From: JANWKA01 sp035533815
Lineage (GTDB): Bacteria; Bacteroidota; Bacteroidia; Chitinophagales; Chitinophagaceae
Direction: 5' to 3'
Length of the DNA stretch: 35,293 bases
NCBI GenBank assembly: GCA_035533815.1
Contig: DATLTB010000068.1
Coordinates: 1 to 35,293, forward strand
Shown: positions 15,678 to 23,496 of the stretch, one piece after another
Position numbering within the stretch: the first letter of the stretch is position 1
Layout: the number at the start of each line of letters is the position of its first letter
Notes under the pieces: model-generated
Seen by the model: only the letters and a program-made list of their open reading frames with translations
The model's database searches: none
Told to the model about the DNA's origin: nothing
Translations under genes and position numbers: made by a program

Positions 15678-17807
15678 TTACTTGACCTGTGGTTTAAATT
15701 CTTCTGCACGGGTCATCATGCGGTTAATCAGTCCCGCCCAGATATAGGTCCGGTGGTATCCTCCCCAGGGTTTATCCGGACTGTAGAACTCCCAGAGTTC
15801 ATGATTGCGGGCCAGTACAGTGATCATCTCCCGGGATAACCGGTCAGCCAGCTCAGCTGCCAGCTTTTTATATCCGTAATGCAGGAGGCCCAGCTGGATG
15901 AGGTAGTTCCACTGGACCCAGACCGGTCCATTCCAATAACCCTGGGGATGGTAATCAGCATCCGCGGCAGACAGGGAGGGAATACCTCCCTGTCGCCAGA
16001 AAGCCGAAGTATCGGTCAGTTTTTTTACCAGCCTGGCCGCCTGGTCCGGGGAAGCTATCCCGGCCCAGAGCGGCAAAAAACCACTGATCTCATCCCTTTT
16101 GAGGTCATTTGGATGATGATAGGAGAACAGGTGTGTTCCCTTGGTGACATTATAATAAAATCCATTGACCGGATCCCAGCAATATTTGTTAATCAGGGCT
16201 GCCCGCCGGGTATAGTCCGCTTTCCAGACCCTGGCTTCCCGGTCCAGTCCCAGGGCAACGGCCATCTTTTCCAGCGACCTGGCTTCCATCACTAGCATGC
16301 AGTTCAGGTCGGGAGAATCAAAATTGGAGGGCCAGCCCACCTGGTCCCAGACGGCTGTCTCGCCATCCCGGACACTTTCCAGCACGGCTTGTCCGCCCCA
16401 CTCACAAAGGCCGTCCCGGTCGCTGTCCCGCCGGCTGATGAACCACTGGTAAAACTTCTTGCCCGAGCGGTACATCCGGACCAGGAAACCCCGGTTATGG
16501 GTGGTCTGGTAGATCTTCCAGTTTTCCCAATTATACCAGGGCGCTGAAGAAGTCAGGGATCCGTGGAAAGGGATGGTTTCATCGAGCCAGGGGCCTGTGC
16601 GGTAATTAATATACCCGTCCGGGTGCTGCCGGTCAGCAAAGATTTCCTGGGAACCCATGGCTCCCCGGGGATCCAGGTGGACATATTCCAGCATCGAGAG
16701 GCTTTCCTGAAATACCTGGCCACCATGCCCCCACCCCCATAAGGGCTGACGGGAAAATACATAGTATTTATGTCTGCAGTTCCCTTCCGGAGGATAAAAA
16801 ACCTGTCTCATCATATTGCAGGCACTCCAGTACAGGGCAGTCTTGCCAGGATCTTCAAAATGGGGAGCGGGAGTATGTTCCGCCACCCGTTCATCGGTGA
16901 TGAAATAAGGCATCAACGAGATATCCAGCAGGGAATCCGCAGCATGTTCCATGACTTTCAGCCCCTCTCCCGCAGGCGATACCGCCCTGGCCAGCCTGAT
17001 GGATGCTGATTTTCCGGGAGCAATGACCAGCGCTTTGCCCAGACCTTCCAGGGATAAATGACCCGAATGCAGCTCGGTTTTTCCTGACGGGGAATCTGCC
17101 CCGGAAAATGGACCCTGATCCTGGAATATACTTTGGGGAGCAATCAGCATACGGTCCGGCGGTTTACTGATCACCAGCAGGTCCCGGATATTTTCCACAT
17201 AGGGAATCTGATGATCCCTGCTCCAGCTGTCCGGTTTTTCCTGGTGGTCAGATACCAGGCCATTCCCCCCTCTTGTGGATACTTCCCCTTCAAACATGCT
17301 GTCCCTGGCATGGATAAAGAACAGTACTTCGGGTCTGAAGATTTTCCCCGACAGATTCTTCAGGTCAAGCTGCCAAAGAGCAACCCGGGAACTGTAAATA
17401 AAAAACCAGGCCCTGACCAGCAATCCTTTTACCGGTTCGAAGCGGTAGCGCACCATATCCGGGTAAGATGCGGTGATCACCGGAGGCTGGTAAAAATCGG
17501 ATATCCGGTAAATGGTCCGGCCCCGGATGCGGAAGGCACAACCCAGGTCCCCGGCCTTGTCCGATATCATATCAGCCCCCAGGCTATCCGTGAAATACCG
17601 GAAACGGTATCCTTCATCCAGCAGGTATTCAGACCGCGCACAGGCAGCGGCATACCCGGTATACAGCGGAAAGTCCTTCCCTGCATGAAGATGAGAGAGA
17701 TAGGGAGATTGCCCGAACCCGCTGCGGAAAAACAAGCCCAGCGGGATAAGCATGTAAATGCCTGCTTTCCGGAGCGTCCATTTCAGTGGGTGCCGGCCGG
17801 TGTCCAT
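15678..17807 (-). CDS. Exported MGH1/GH63-like glycoside hydrolase
   Basis: A 709-residue exported protein: a basic N-terminus and hydrophobic stretch (RKAGIYMLIPLGLFF) form a signal peptide ending near residues 33-34. An N-terminal beta-sandwich (to about residue 330) is followed by an (alpha/alpha)6 barrel with the blocks PLWGWGHGGQVFQESLSML, DSPDLNCMLVMEARSLEKMA, GYWNGPVWVQWNYLIQLGL and ELWEFYSPDKPWGGY. These are the conserved barrel blocks of the mannosylglycerate hydrolase-like/GH63/trehalase clan. Such enzymes hydrolyse alpha-glucosides or alpha-mannosides, but the substrate cannot be given. Its first 25 bp overlap the end of the upstream peptidase gene, suggesting translational coupling; an internal ATG at 17753 would avoid the overlap while keeping most of the signal peptide. 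Distant relation is clear, specificity unknown. Confidence 0.8.
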   Translation of the reverse strand: MDTGRHPLKWTLRKAGIYMLIPLGLFFRSGFGQSPYLSHLHAGKDFPLYTGYAAACARSEYLLDEGYRFRYFTDSLGADMISDKAGDLGCAFRIRGRTIYRISDFYQPPVITASYPDMVRYRFEPVKGLLVRAWFFIYSSRVALWQLDLKNLSGKIFRPEVLFFIHARDSMFEGEVSTRGGNGLVSDHQEKPDSWSRDHQIPYVENIRDLLVISKPPDRMLIAPQSIFQDQGPFSGADSPSGKTELHSGHLSLEGLGKALVIAPGKSASIRLARAVSPAGEGLKVMEHAADSLLDISLMPYFITDERVAEHTPAPHFEDPGKTALYWSACNMMRQVFYPPEGNCRHKYYVFSRQPLWGWGHGGQVFQESLSMLEYVHLDPRGAMGSQEIFADRQHPDGYINYRTGPWLDETIPFHGSLTSSAPWYNWENWKIYQTTHNRGFLVRMYRSGKKFYQWFISRRDSDRDGLCEWGGQAVLESVRDGETAVWDQVGWPSNFDSPDLNCMLVMEARSLEKMAVALGLDREARVWKADYTRRAALINKYCWDPVNGFYYNVTKGTHLFSYHHPNDLKRDEISGFLPLWAGIASPDQAARLVKKLTDTSAFWRQGGIPSLSAADADYHPQGYWNGPVWVQWNYLIQLGLLHYGYKKLAAELADRLSREMITVLARNHELWEFYSPDKPWGGYHRTYIWAGLINRMMTRAEEFKPQVK

Positions 17808-19759
17808 ATATTGTTCGCAGGATTTTCATCCGGCAGCTTTCGGTCAGGATCCAGGACGACGGAGTCGATCGGGGCAGTGGAAGGGTAGCGGAAGGAATAA
17901 ACACCCCCCCGTTCCCAGATCTCTACCGGCAGATGGATAACGGTGTCTTTGCCGCCGGCCTGGCCGATCATCATCGTCACCGGCATGGCCATCTTATCCA
18001 GGTTGACCAGGGTGATCACGGCCCCCCTGGAGGGATCACCGGGATATTTCACGCTTTTGATGCCCTGGTCCAGGCTCCAGTTATGCATGAACCATTCCCT
18101 CCAGTACCAGCTCAGGTCCTCCCCGGCCCCATTTTCCATGCACCGGAAAAAATCCATGGGAGTGGGGTGATGGAATGCCCATAGGCGGATATATCTGCGG
18201 AAGGCATAATCAAAACGGTCAGGACCCAGGATCTGTTCCCGCAACATGACCATGCCGAGGGCTGTCTTATAATATTCCAATGGATGGACCAGGCCCGGGT
18301 CAATGCCATCAGCCGGGAACATGATGGGGGGCGCAGCCCGGTTTTGTAATAAAGGGACGATCTCCCTGGCGGGATCTCCTCCCTTGGGTGCATATTCCCC
18401 ATCCCGCTTGGGCGCATATTCTCCATGATTGAACTGCTGGGATGCATAAATATCTATGAAGGTATTGAACCCCTCGTCCATCCAGGCATCCCTGCGTTCA
18501 TCACTGCCCACCACCATGGGAAACCAGGTATGTCCGATCTCATGGGCCAGCAGCGCCCAGAGGTTTTTTCCCCCGCCATTCATCCAGTCAAAGGTGATCC
18601 CCGGGTATTCCATGCCTCCTACTGATCCACCGGCATTAATGGCTACCGGATAGGGATAGGGAAACCATTGGCGGGAAAATATTTCCACCGCATTTTTCAG
18701 GTACTCAGTCGCCCGGCCCCATTTGCTTTGAGATGCGGAAGATGCGGGATAAACCGACATCGCGAGGGCTTTTTTACCTCCGGGCAGGTTGATGCGGGCT
18801 GCATCCCAGACATAGGCACAGGACGCCGCGAAAGCCACATCCCTGGAATCATTCATCCGGAAATGCCAGGTCAGCATACCATGGCTTACCGGACGGGTGG
18901 AGGGATCGTTGACCTCCGCCACAGTTCGGATGGCTATTGTTTGATCAGAACTGGCAGCCCTGGACAGGCGACTGATTTCTTTTGCAGTCAGCACTTCCCT
19001 GGGATTGACCAGTATTCCGGAGCCTACCACGATCATGTTCCAGGGCAGGGTGACCTGGTAATCAAAATTCCCGTATTCCAGGTAAAATTCCCCGTTCCCC
19101 AGGAAGGGCAATGTGTTCCACCCCAGCACATCATCATATACGCAGAGGCGGGGATACCACTGTGCAATATCATAGATTGTCCCATCCCGGGTACCCACAT
19201 ATCCGTCCCTTCCGCCGCCCCCTCTGCGGGGCAGGACAAAATGGTAATTCATCAGGATTTGCAGCTTTCCGCCCCGGGGGGACAGGGGATGCGCCAGCCG
19301 CAACTGCATCCGGGTATCGGTGATGATATACCTGACCCCCGTGACCCTGCCCTGTTGCATGACTTTTACCGAACTGAACACAAATCCCGAAGTGGTGTCC
19401 CGGGCACCGATATTGCCATCAATGAGATGACTTCTGGATCCCGGGGTAGATATCTGTTGGTCCAGTTGGATCCAGATATAACCCAGGGTATCGGGGCTAT
19501 TATTGGTATAGGTAATCCTTTCAGTACAGGAAATCCGCTTATCTGAGGTATCCAGGGTGGCATGGAGCATATAATCTGCCCTGTTTTGCCAGAAATCCGG
19601 ACCTGGCGCGCCGTTTTCACTGCGGATAAAATTGCCACCATGGGTGTAAAACAGGGGCGCGAATAAAGTGTGGGCATTATAGCCGCTCCTGGTGGTCTGT
19701 GCCATGGCTGCTGGGCAGCCAGAGATGAGCAAACTGATAAACAAGATCCTTTTTTTCAT
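17783..19759 (-). CDS. Exported M1-family metallopeptidase (short form)
   Basis: A zinc peptidase of the aminopeptidase N/gluzincin type. It is 658 residues with a Sec signal peptide (MKKRILFISLLISGCPAAMA). It has the exopeptidase-type GGMEYPG at 381-387 (replacing GAMEN) and the zinc site H406-E407-x-x-H410 with the third ligand Glu429, exactly 18 residues after the second His. The C-terminal region ends shortly after DPDRKLPDENPANNIW. Clearly paralogous to the peptidase encoded at 31455-34067, but lacking its C-terminal extension. It contains a short internal duplication after the zinc site. It is probably the first gene of the exported-enzyme run and overlaps the glycosidase gene by 25 bp. 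Its role beside glycosidases is unclear; it may be general periplasmic peptide trimming. Confidence 0.9.
   Translation of the reverse strand: MKKRILFISLLISGCPAAMAQTTRSGYNAHTLFAPLFYTHGGNFIRSENGAPGPDFWQNRADYMLHATLDTSDKRISCTERITYTNNSPDTLGYIWIQLDQQISTPGSRSHLIDGNIGARDTTSGFVFSSVKVMQQGRVTGVRYIITDTRMQLRLAHPLSPRGGKLQILMNYHFVLPRRGGGGRDGYVGTRDGTIYDIAQWYPRLCVYDDVLGWNTLPFLGNGEFYLEYGNFDYQVTLPWNMIVVGSGILVNPREVLTAKEISRLSRAASSDQTIAIRTVAEVNDPSTRPVSHGMLTWHFRMNDSRDVAFAASCAYVWDAARINLPGGKKALAMSVYPASSASQSKWGRATEYLKNAVEIFSRQWFPYPYPVAINAGGSVGGMEYPGITFDWMNGGGKNLWALLAHEIGHTWFPMVVGSDERRDAWMDEGFNTFIDIYASQQFNHGEYAPKRDGEYAPKGGDPAREIVPLLQNRAAPPIMFPADGIDPGLVHPLEYYKTALGMVMLREQILGPDRFDYAFRRYIRLWAFHHPTPMDFFRCMENGAGEDLSWYWREWFMHNWSLDQGIKSVKYPGDPSRGAVITLVNLDKMAMPVTMMIGQAGGKDTVIHLPVEIWERGGVYSFRYPSTAPIDSVVLDPDRKLPDENPANNIWTPAGTH
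18381..18428 (-). repeat. 24-bp direct duplication inside the M1 peptidase gene
   Basis: Two adjacent 24-bp units (18381-18404 and 18405-18428) agree at 19 of 24 positions by eye and encode GEYAPKRD followed by GEYAPKGG. They keep the frame. The paralogue at 31455-34067 has a single unrelated sequence (GEFYHKED) at this position, so the duplication arose in this copy. Confidence 0.7.
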
Positions 19760-20208
19760 TTGCAGATTTTTACTTGGTGTTCAATGAATATTTTCCAACC
19801 CTTTCCCGGCGAACTTACCGATTAAATGCTTTGCATATATAGGTGATCCCAATAGGACCGGTTAGGCGAAATTATCCAAAATAAACTTTCGACAATATTT
19901 ACAGCAAAATCATCCTCCCGCAATATTTATGGAGCTTAATGGGGAGAAATGGCAGATTGCCTTTTAAGTTCAATACCGGCCTCATCAAAACGATCTCTGT
20001 CCGGCTTATTAACAGACAGATCAGGATTTCCGGATATTGTCATTGCTTCTGGCAATCGTTATTCAACCATAGCGATGAATGAACCGATCATTTGAATACC
20101 TGCTTTGTTTAACCCCAATGGCTTGATGAATCATGTCCAATATCGCCTTTTTACATTCAACCCTTTACCGGTACTTTGATTGATTGAAAAGATGGGCTTT
20201 CCAACGCT
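19760..20208. other. Intergenic stretch between the M1 peptidase and the barrel protein
   Basis: About 450 AT-richer bases upstream of the peptidase gene and downstream of the barrel-protein gene, both on the minus strand. It should contain the promoter of the exported-enzyme run, but I found no clear TAnnTTTG box. Small minus-strand open frames of 23 to 35 codons exist without family resemblance. Confidence 0.4.
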
Positions 20209-21420
20209 TCAAATCGAAAACCCGAACAGCAGGTAGCTGCTATGTGTAATAAAGTGATATTGTACGTTCGTACTGGCCTGATGGCCGAATGCATACCTGA
20301 ATTCCAGGGAATAATGCGCTTTATATTTCAAGCCGAAGCCAGTTACAAACTGAACCTGTATGGAGTAGGGGACCTGGGGGCCGTCCAACTGATCTGCAGC
20401 AAAATCGACATTAAACAACCCCGTAGACGGGCCTCCTTCTGCAAAGATTTGGAGCTTGGGGGCAACGGGAAGATTTAACCTCACCATTGAGGTCAGGTCA
20501 ATATAATTCATGTTTATGTAAGTATAACTGCCCTGCTGCAGGATAGTGGTGAGGTATCGCTTAAAATGGATATCCCCATACAGGGAAATCAGGTTTTTCA
20601 GTTTTTTTAGCGGGAAATCCAGGCTAATGCCGACTATGAACTGCTGGTGGGGGGTGACCAGGGTGTAATCATAGGAAGTAGGCACAATGGAATTACTCGC
20701 ATACCCCAGGATCAATCCCGGATGAATGAACAACTTTTCAAACGGTTTTTTCTCCACGTAGACACTGGATTGCCCCAGGCATTGATTATAATAATCGAAC
20801 ACCGCAGCCAGGCTTTTCCCGCTATAGTAGGAATTCCTGATTCGATTATCTATCCCCTTGCATCCTCCCCCGATAGCATTTATCAGCTGGGTTTTATAGG
20901 TATTCTGGACCAGGAACCTTTGACTGCCTCCCTGGTTATCCAGGCGGTAATACACATCCAGCTCCCTGACAGGCTCCTTCCCCACCTGGAAGAAATAGTG
21001 GTGCCGGTTGTTGTAATCCACATAAAAATACAGGCTTGCCATGCCCTTTACGATCACCTGAAGGAAAACAGTCATCGTGGCGGTCGTATCCCTATTTCCG
21101 GAAAAAAGCAATTTATTGATGGTATTTGGGGACAGGTCAATGACCACCGTCCGGCTGGTAAAGTATTCCCTGGTGACGGAACTGTAGTATCCCCTGATCT
21201 CCCCTGGTCGGTAGGTCACTTGCCTGGTACTTCCCAGTGCAGTGAAATAGATTTCCCTGGGGCTTGTCTGGTAAATTCCATACCTGATTTTGCCAGGGAC
21301 CTTTGTTCCCGAAAGCGTGATCAGGGTGTCTGTGCCCTTATTATCCTGGCTCTGGCAGGGAATAGTAAATGGAAAGGAAAACAGGAACAGGGCGACGGCA
21401 ACGGATAAGACAGTTTTCAT
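20209..21420 (-). CDS. Predicted outer-membrane beta-barrel protein (PorT-like), function unknown
   Basis: A 403-residue protein with a Sec signal peptide (MKTVLSVAVALFLFSFPFTI, probable cut after Cys-Gln-Ser). The first part after the leader (GTKVPGKIRYG to about residue 170) looks like a small beta-rich domain. The last ~170 residues alternate polar and hydrophobic residues, as in an outer-membrane barrel, and end YLLFGFSI, which fits a C-terminal barrel strand. An upstream start at 21549 would add 43 residues before the signal peptide and is unlikely. It stands alone, divergent from the cysteine desulfurase gene. I do not recognise a specific function. Confidence 0.65.
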   Translation of the reverse strand: MKTVLSVAVALFLFSFPFTIPCQSQDNKGTDTLITLSGTKVPGKIRYGIYQTSPREIYFTALGSTRQVTYRPGEIRGYYSSVTREYFTSRTVVIDLSPNTINKLLFSGNRDTTATMTVFLQVIVKGMASLYFYVDYNNRHHYFFQVGKEPVRELDVYYRLDNQGGSQRFLVQNTYKTQLINAIGGGCKGIDNRIRNSYYSGKSLAAVFDYYNQCLGQSSVYVEKKPFEKLFIHPGLILGYASNSIVPTSYDYTLVTPHQQFIVGISLDFPLKKLKNLISLYGDIHFKRYLTTILQQGSYTYINMNYIDLTSMVRLNLPVAPKLQIFAEGGPSTGLFNVDFAADQLDGPQVPYSIQVQFVTGFGLKYKAHYSLEFRYAFGHQASTNVQYHFITHSSYLLFGFSI

Positions 21421-21615
21421 AAAAGTAACTTGGGTTTTAGGGAATCTTTTCACCCAGGATAATCCTACATAGCGGTTAAAGGTAATAGTACCCGGATAAT
21501 ATTCTATCCCAATTACAAAATTTATTCCGGGTCTGAACAAGGAAGACAATCATACCATCATTGAAATCAGCAGGCCGGCGGGCAGGCGGAAAATTACCCG
21601 CCCCTTTAATTTGCT

Positions 21616-21623
21616 TAATTTTG
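21616..21623 (+). promoter_or_regulatory. Possible Bacteroidota -7 box upstream of the cysteine desulfurase
   Basis: TAATTTTG matches the TAnnTTTG consensus of the Bacteroidota housekeeping sigma factor. No TTTG was found at the -33 distance, and only 11 bases separate it from the ATG, leaving a very short leader. A GC-rich inverted repeat (GGCGGG 21577-21582 with CCCGCC 21597-21602) lies just upstream. Confidence 0.25.
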
Positions 21624-21634
21624 TATCCGCTCAG

Positions 21635-22789
21635 ATGCCATTAGCTGCACCCATATATCTGGATAATAACGCCACCACCCCCCTGGATCCCAGGGTGCTT
21701 GAGGCGATGATGCCTTATTTTAAGGAAGACTTTGGAAATGCAGGCAGCAGGGACCATTCCTACGGATGGAAAGCCGCTGAAGGGGTGGACATTGCCCGGG
21801 AAAGGGTATCCGCCCTGATCCATGCGCAACCGAAGGAAATCGTATTCACCTCTGGGGCTACAGAAGCGGTAAACCTGGCCATAAAGGGTGTTTTTGACCG
21901 GTATTCAGCCAAGGGGAGCCATATGATCACCTGTTCCACCGAGCACCAGGCCGTCCTGGATACCTGCAAAACGGTCAGTCGCCTGGGAGGTAAAGTAACC
22001 ATACTGCCTGTTCATGCCAATGGGTTGATTGATTTAACACAGCTTGAAAAGGAGATCACCAAACAAACCATCCTGGTCAGCATTATGCTGGCTAATAATG
22101 AAACCGGAATCATCCAGCCGATAGAGGAAATAAGTCTGTTGACCCGAAAAAACGGCACGCTTTTATTTTCAGACGGCACCCAGGCGGTCGGGAAAATTCC
22201 CCTTGACATGGACGCCCTTGGCATCGACCTGATGGCCTTCAGCGGACATAAGATTTATGGCCCCAAGGGTATCGGTGCGTTATATGTCCGTCATAAAAAT
22301 CCAAGGGTAACCCTGACCGCCCAACAGGACGGTGGCGGGCAAGAAAATAATATGCGGAGCGGTACCCAGAATGTGCCAGGTATTGTGGGGCTCGGCAAGG
22401 CCTGCCAATTATGTGAGCAGGAATTACCTAGTGAAAGTCCGCGGCTGCGCGTACTGAGGGACCGGCTGGAACAAGCCCTTGTAGAAAGTGACCTGGCTTC
22501 CATAAATGGAAATATCCCCTGCCGCCTGGGTCATGTAAGCAATCTTTTATTTGCTGCAGCAGAAGGTGATGAACTCATGAAACAATTGTACCAGGCCATT
22601 GCGGTATCCAGAAGTTCGGCATGCACCTCCGTGCTCCGGGAACCCAGTCACGTGTTAAAAGCCATGGGACTAACGGACCGGGAAGCAAACAATTCTTTCA
22701 GGTTCAGCCTGGGACGGTTTACTACTGCGGAACAAATGGATTTTGTCATTCCCTATCTCATCCGGGTTGCCGGCAGAACCAGGAATTAG
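21635..22789 (+). CDS. Cysteine desulfurase (NifS/IscS type)
   Basis: PLP enzyme that takes sulfur from L-cysteine and holds it as a persulfide. Numbered from this ATG (384 residues), it has YLDNNATTP near the N-terminus, the EHQAV His motif, PLP-lysine Lys206 in SGHKIYGPKG, and active-site Cys330 in SRSSACTSVL, followed by SHVLKAMG. The long flexible active-loop arrangement is that of the NifS/IscS group I family. An upstream TTG in frame would add 8 residues unlike the family. It lies upstream of a molybdenum hydroxylase on the same strand and near XdhC and E1-rhodanese genes. It may therefore supply sulfur for the terminal Mo=S ligand (as NifS4 with XdhC in Rhodobacter) and for molybdopterin synthase, rather than general Fe-S assembly. 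That assignment is inference from context. Confidence 0.9.
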   Translation: MPLAAPIYLDNNATTPLDPRVLEAMMPYFKEDFGNAGSRDHSYGWKAAEGVDIARERVSALIHAQPKEIVFTSGATEAVNLAIKGVFDRYSAKGSHMITCSTEHQAVLDTCKTVSRLGGKVTILPVHANGLIDLTQLEKEITKQTILVSIMLANNETGIIQPIEEISLLTRKNGTLLFSDGTQAVGKIPLDMDALGIDLMAFSGHKIYGPKGIGALYVRHKNPRVTLTAQQDGGGQENNMRSGTQNVPGIVGLGKACQLCEQELPSESPRLRVLRDRLEQALVESDLASINGNIPCRLGHVSNLLFAAAEGDELMKQLYQAIAVSRSSACTSVLREPSHVLKAMGLTDREANNSFRFSLGRFTTAEQMDFVIPYLIRVAGRTRN

Positions 22790-22993
22790 TGGACAGGAAA
22801 AAATAGGCTTTCCCTGGAGAATCAAACTGAACCGGAATGACCTAAAAATTATTCCCTTTGACAAAAAAATCTTAGTTTAGTATGGAAGGGATAATGGGAT
22901 ATTATAACCAATTCACCGGAAATGATCCGGAATGGCTATGAAAGAACTTCCCAAAACTTAGCTTTTTATTTAATCACTGAATAGCTATCCATC

Positions 22994-23452
22994 ATGGCAT
23001 CGATCGGTTTAACCATCAACAAAAAGCCTTACCGCATAGAGGCTGATCCCCAGACTCCTCTGTTATGGGTAATCCGCGATATTGCAGGTTTGAAAGGCAC
23101 CAAGTTCGGATGCGGTATGGCCCTTTGCGGCGCATGTACTATCCACCTGGACGGGGAAGCGGTCAGATCCTGCGTTACCCTTCTTGGCCGGGCCGAAGGG
23201 CAGCATATCACCACCATTGAAGGCCTGTCGGCCGAAGGGAATCATCCCCTGCAGCGTGCCTGGATAGAATTTCAGGTTCCCCAATGCGGTTATTGTCAAT
23301 CCGGCCAGATCATGTCTGCCGCTGTTTTATTGCGTGAAAATCCGAACCCCTCCGATACCGATATAGATGAGGCCATGATGGGAAACCTTTGCCGCTGCGG
23401 CACCTATAACCGCATCCGGAAGGCTATTCACCGGGCCGCGGAATTAATGTGA
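22994..23452 (+). CDS. 2Fe-2S subunit of a molybdenum hydroxylase (IorA type)
   Basis: A 152-residue electron-transfer subunit with two 2Fe-2S clusters. Cys40, Cys45, Cys48 and Cys60 form the plant-ferredoxin-type site (FGCGMALCGACT); Cys98, Cys101, Cys133 and Cys135 form the second (QCGYCQSGQ and NLCRCGTYNRI). This matches the small subunits of isoquinoline 1-oxidoreductase, aldehyde dehydrogenases and CoxS. There is no leader peptide, so it would be exported folded together with the Tat-signal large subunit encoded 44 bp downstream. Full length for the family with every cluster ligand present. Confidence 0.93.
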   Translation: MASIGLTINKKPYRIEADPQTPLLWVIRDIAGLKGTKFGCGMALCGACTIHLDGEAVRSCVTLLGRAEGQHITTIEGLSAEGNHPLQRAWIEFQVPQCGYCQSGQIMSAAVLLRENPNPSDTDIDEAMMGNLCRCGTYNRIRKAIHRAAELM

Positions 23453-23496
23453 TGGTACCCATGGGTGCCGATTCCTTAACTGGTTAATCTGATATC

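Noticed and set aside
8318..19759. Classical SusCD polysaccharide utilisation locus
   Set aside because: No TonB-dependent receptor or SusD-like lipoprotein gene is present in the window.
19960..20080. Minus-strand small frame of about 35 codons (MTISGNPDLSVNKPDRDRF)
   Set aside because: Short, no ribosome binding site, bounded by a stop five codons upstream and no family match; kept only as intergenic sequence.
22790..22993. Possible promoter TTTG plus TAGTTTAG upstream of the 2Fe-2S subunit
   Set aside because: The spacing (12 bp) is too short and the -7 box has a mismatch; co-transcription with the desulfurase or an unseen promoter is as likely.
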